A DNA stretch of 6,510 nucleotides, from assembly GCA_028293265.1 (NCBI GenBank), contig JAQGPB010000014.1:1-6510 (forward strand). The letters are read 5' to 3'. Made by a program: the position numbers and the translations under genes. How positions within the stretch are numbered: the first letter of the stretch is position 1; every line of letters starts with the position of its first letter. Origin of the DNA: Pedosphaera sp. (lineage in GTDB: Bacteria; Verrucomicrobiota; Verrucomicrobiae; Limisphaerales; Pedosphaeraceae). Positions 5,658 through 6,510 of this stretch are shown here, one piece after another. Below the pieces are notes generated by a model. The model was given only the letters and a program-made list of their open reading frames with translations, was not told where the DNA came from and did no database searches.

Positions 5658-6510
5658 ATGAATCAACCAATCCAAATCCCAGCATGGAAGGCGCTGAGCC
5701 TGTTTGTCGGCGTCCTGGCACTCGGCCTCGCCGTGCAGCCGATGGAAGCCTCCGCGCAAGCGCCCGGAGTGAAGCTGCTCGCCACCGACCCTTCGGCCCT
5801 GGCTGGCACATCGAGCGGTACGTTCACGTTGATCCGCTACGGCGACACCAACCTCTCGCTCACGGTCAATCTGAACATCGCCGGCACCGCCTCAAACGGC
5901 GTTGACTACGCGGCCGTTGACAGCTCGTTGACCCTCGATCCCGGCGTGCTCGCGTTGGATGTCCTGGTGCAGCCATCCGTCAATCCGGCAAATCGCGGCA
6001 ACAAAACCGTGGTCCTGACCGTCCAGTCGAACGCAGCCTACACGGTTTATGGGACGCCAAGCGCCACGGTCAAAATTGTTGATGACCTTTATGACGTTCC
6101 GCCGCCGACGGTCACGATAACAAGTCCCGGAGATGGCAGCGTGTTCACCAGACCCACGGCCATCACGTTGACTGCGGATGTGAGCGATCCCAATCTTCCC
6201 ATCCAAGGCGTAAGTTTCTATGCGAATGACAACTTCCTTGGCCGCGTCACGAACAGCCCTTATACGCTGGTATGGACCAACGCCCATGCTGGAAAATACG
6301 CGATATTTTCACGGGCGACGGATACATTTGGCAAATCGGCGGTCTCCTCACCCGTTGACATCACGGTGTCGGATGTTCCCGTGGTGACCCTGTCCCCTGT
6401 TGACGGCAGCACAGTGGTGATTCTAGGCCAGCAGATCGGGCTTCAGGCTCAGGTGGGCGACCCGAACGAGACGATCAAAAGCGTTAGTTTCTACGTGGGC
6501 GGCACATTGG
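5658..6510 (+). CDS. Secreted Calx-beta and Ig-like domain protein (partial, 3' end missing)
   Basis: The first 284 codons of a protein that runs past the right edge with no stop. Residues 1-35 form a Sec signal peptide: hydrophobic core at about 12-26 and likely cleavage after ASA (31-33) or AQA (33-35). Residues ~38-143 match a Calx-beta domain: ATDPSALAGTSSGTFTLIR, then GTASNGVDYAAV, TVVLTV, and the closing ATVKIVDD. From ~151 to 238 lies a complete bacterial Ig-like domain with its hallmarks: VTITSPGDGSVF, GVSFYANDNFLG, SPYTLVWTN, AGKYAIFSRATDTFG. A second copy opens at ~241 (VVTLSPVDGSTV) and is cut in SVSFYVGGTL. Such architectures are extracellular, often adhesive or carbohydrate-associated, and frequently very long; function depends on the missing part. 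The start follows a G-poor A/C leader with no Shine-Dalgarno sequence. Confidence 0.88.
   Translation, partial: MNQPIQIPAWKALSLFVGVLALGLAVQPMEASAQAPGVKLLATDPSALAGTSSGTFTLIRYGDTNLSLTVNLNIAGTASNGVDYAAVDSSLTLDPGVLALDVLVQPSVNPANRGNKTVVLTVQSNAAYTVYGTPSATVKIVDDLYDVPPPTVTITSPGDGSVFTRPTAITLTADVSDPNLPIQGVSFYANDNFLGRVTNSPYTLVWTNAHAGKYAIFSRATDTFGKSAVSSPVDITVSDVPVVTLSPVDGSTVVILGQQIGLQAQVGDPNETIKSVSFYVGGTL

Noticed and set aside
5474..5905. 143-codon open frame on the + strand overlapping the Calx-beta/Ig gene
   Set aside because: It is in a different frame from the gene at 5658, is Arg/Pro-rich and shows no domain; the 5658 frame gives a clean signal peptide and Calx-beta domain.

Overview
The window is about 6.5 kb of fairly GC-rich bacterial DNA with five protein genes, all on the + strand; the last runs off the right edge. 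Gene content suggests a member of the Verrucomicrobia, possibly the Pedosphaera/Limisphaera side. The clues are a Tat-exported Gfo/Idh/MocA oxidoreductase of the type abundant in Planctomycetes and Verrucomicrobia, a Calx-beta/Ig surface protein, dispersed palindromic repeats, heptanucleotide tandem repeats, and start codons without Shine-Dalgarno sequences. The placement is inferred from family knowledge, not from a marker gene.

Layout: 1-462 has no convincing gene; it holds a small GC hairpin, a CTCAACC-type repeat tract and a sigma70-like promoter. 463-1965 encodes the Tat-signal oxidoreductase, closed by a near-perfect rho-independent terminator (1990-2029). A second sigma70-like promoter (2105-2133) precedes a likely two-gene operon: a DUF748/AsmA-like membrane-anchored protein (2183-3361) and, 26 bases on, a lipoprotein whose C-terminal half is a group 1 truncated-haemoglobin domain (3388-4107). 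The two promoters share the motif TTGACC-NN-GG-N-GTGT, each starting exactly 78 bases before its start codon.

4108-4334 is non-coding and contains a long-range stem-loop, an imperfect-palindrome repeat and a second heptamer tract that ends 7 bases before the xdhC-like gene (4335-5312). That gene encodes a two-domain XdhC/CoxI-family molybdoenzyme maturation factor with a third heptamer tract inside its interdomain linker. A second copy of the palindromic repeat lies just after its stop, so the gene is bracketed by two copies in the same orientation. 5313-5657 is non-coding and rich in short inverted repeats. From 5658 to the edge runs the start of a secreted protein: signal peptide, Calx-beta domain, one complete Ig-like domain and part of another.

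The genes do not form one obvious pathway. The most unusual items are the lipid-anchored truncated globin with an altered haem pocket paired with an envelope AsmA-like protein, the repeat-bracketed and repeat-invaded xdhC gene, and the matched promoter motifs. No CRISPR array, tRNA, rRNA, transposase or phage gene was seen.
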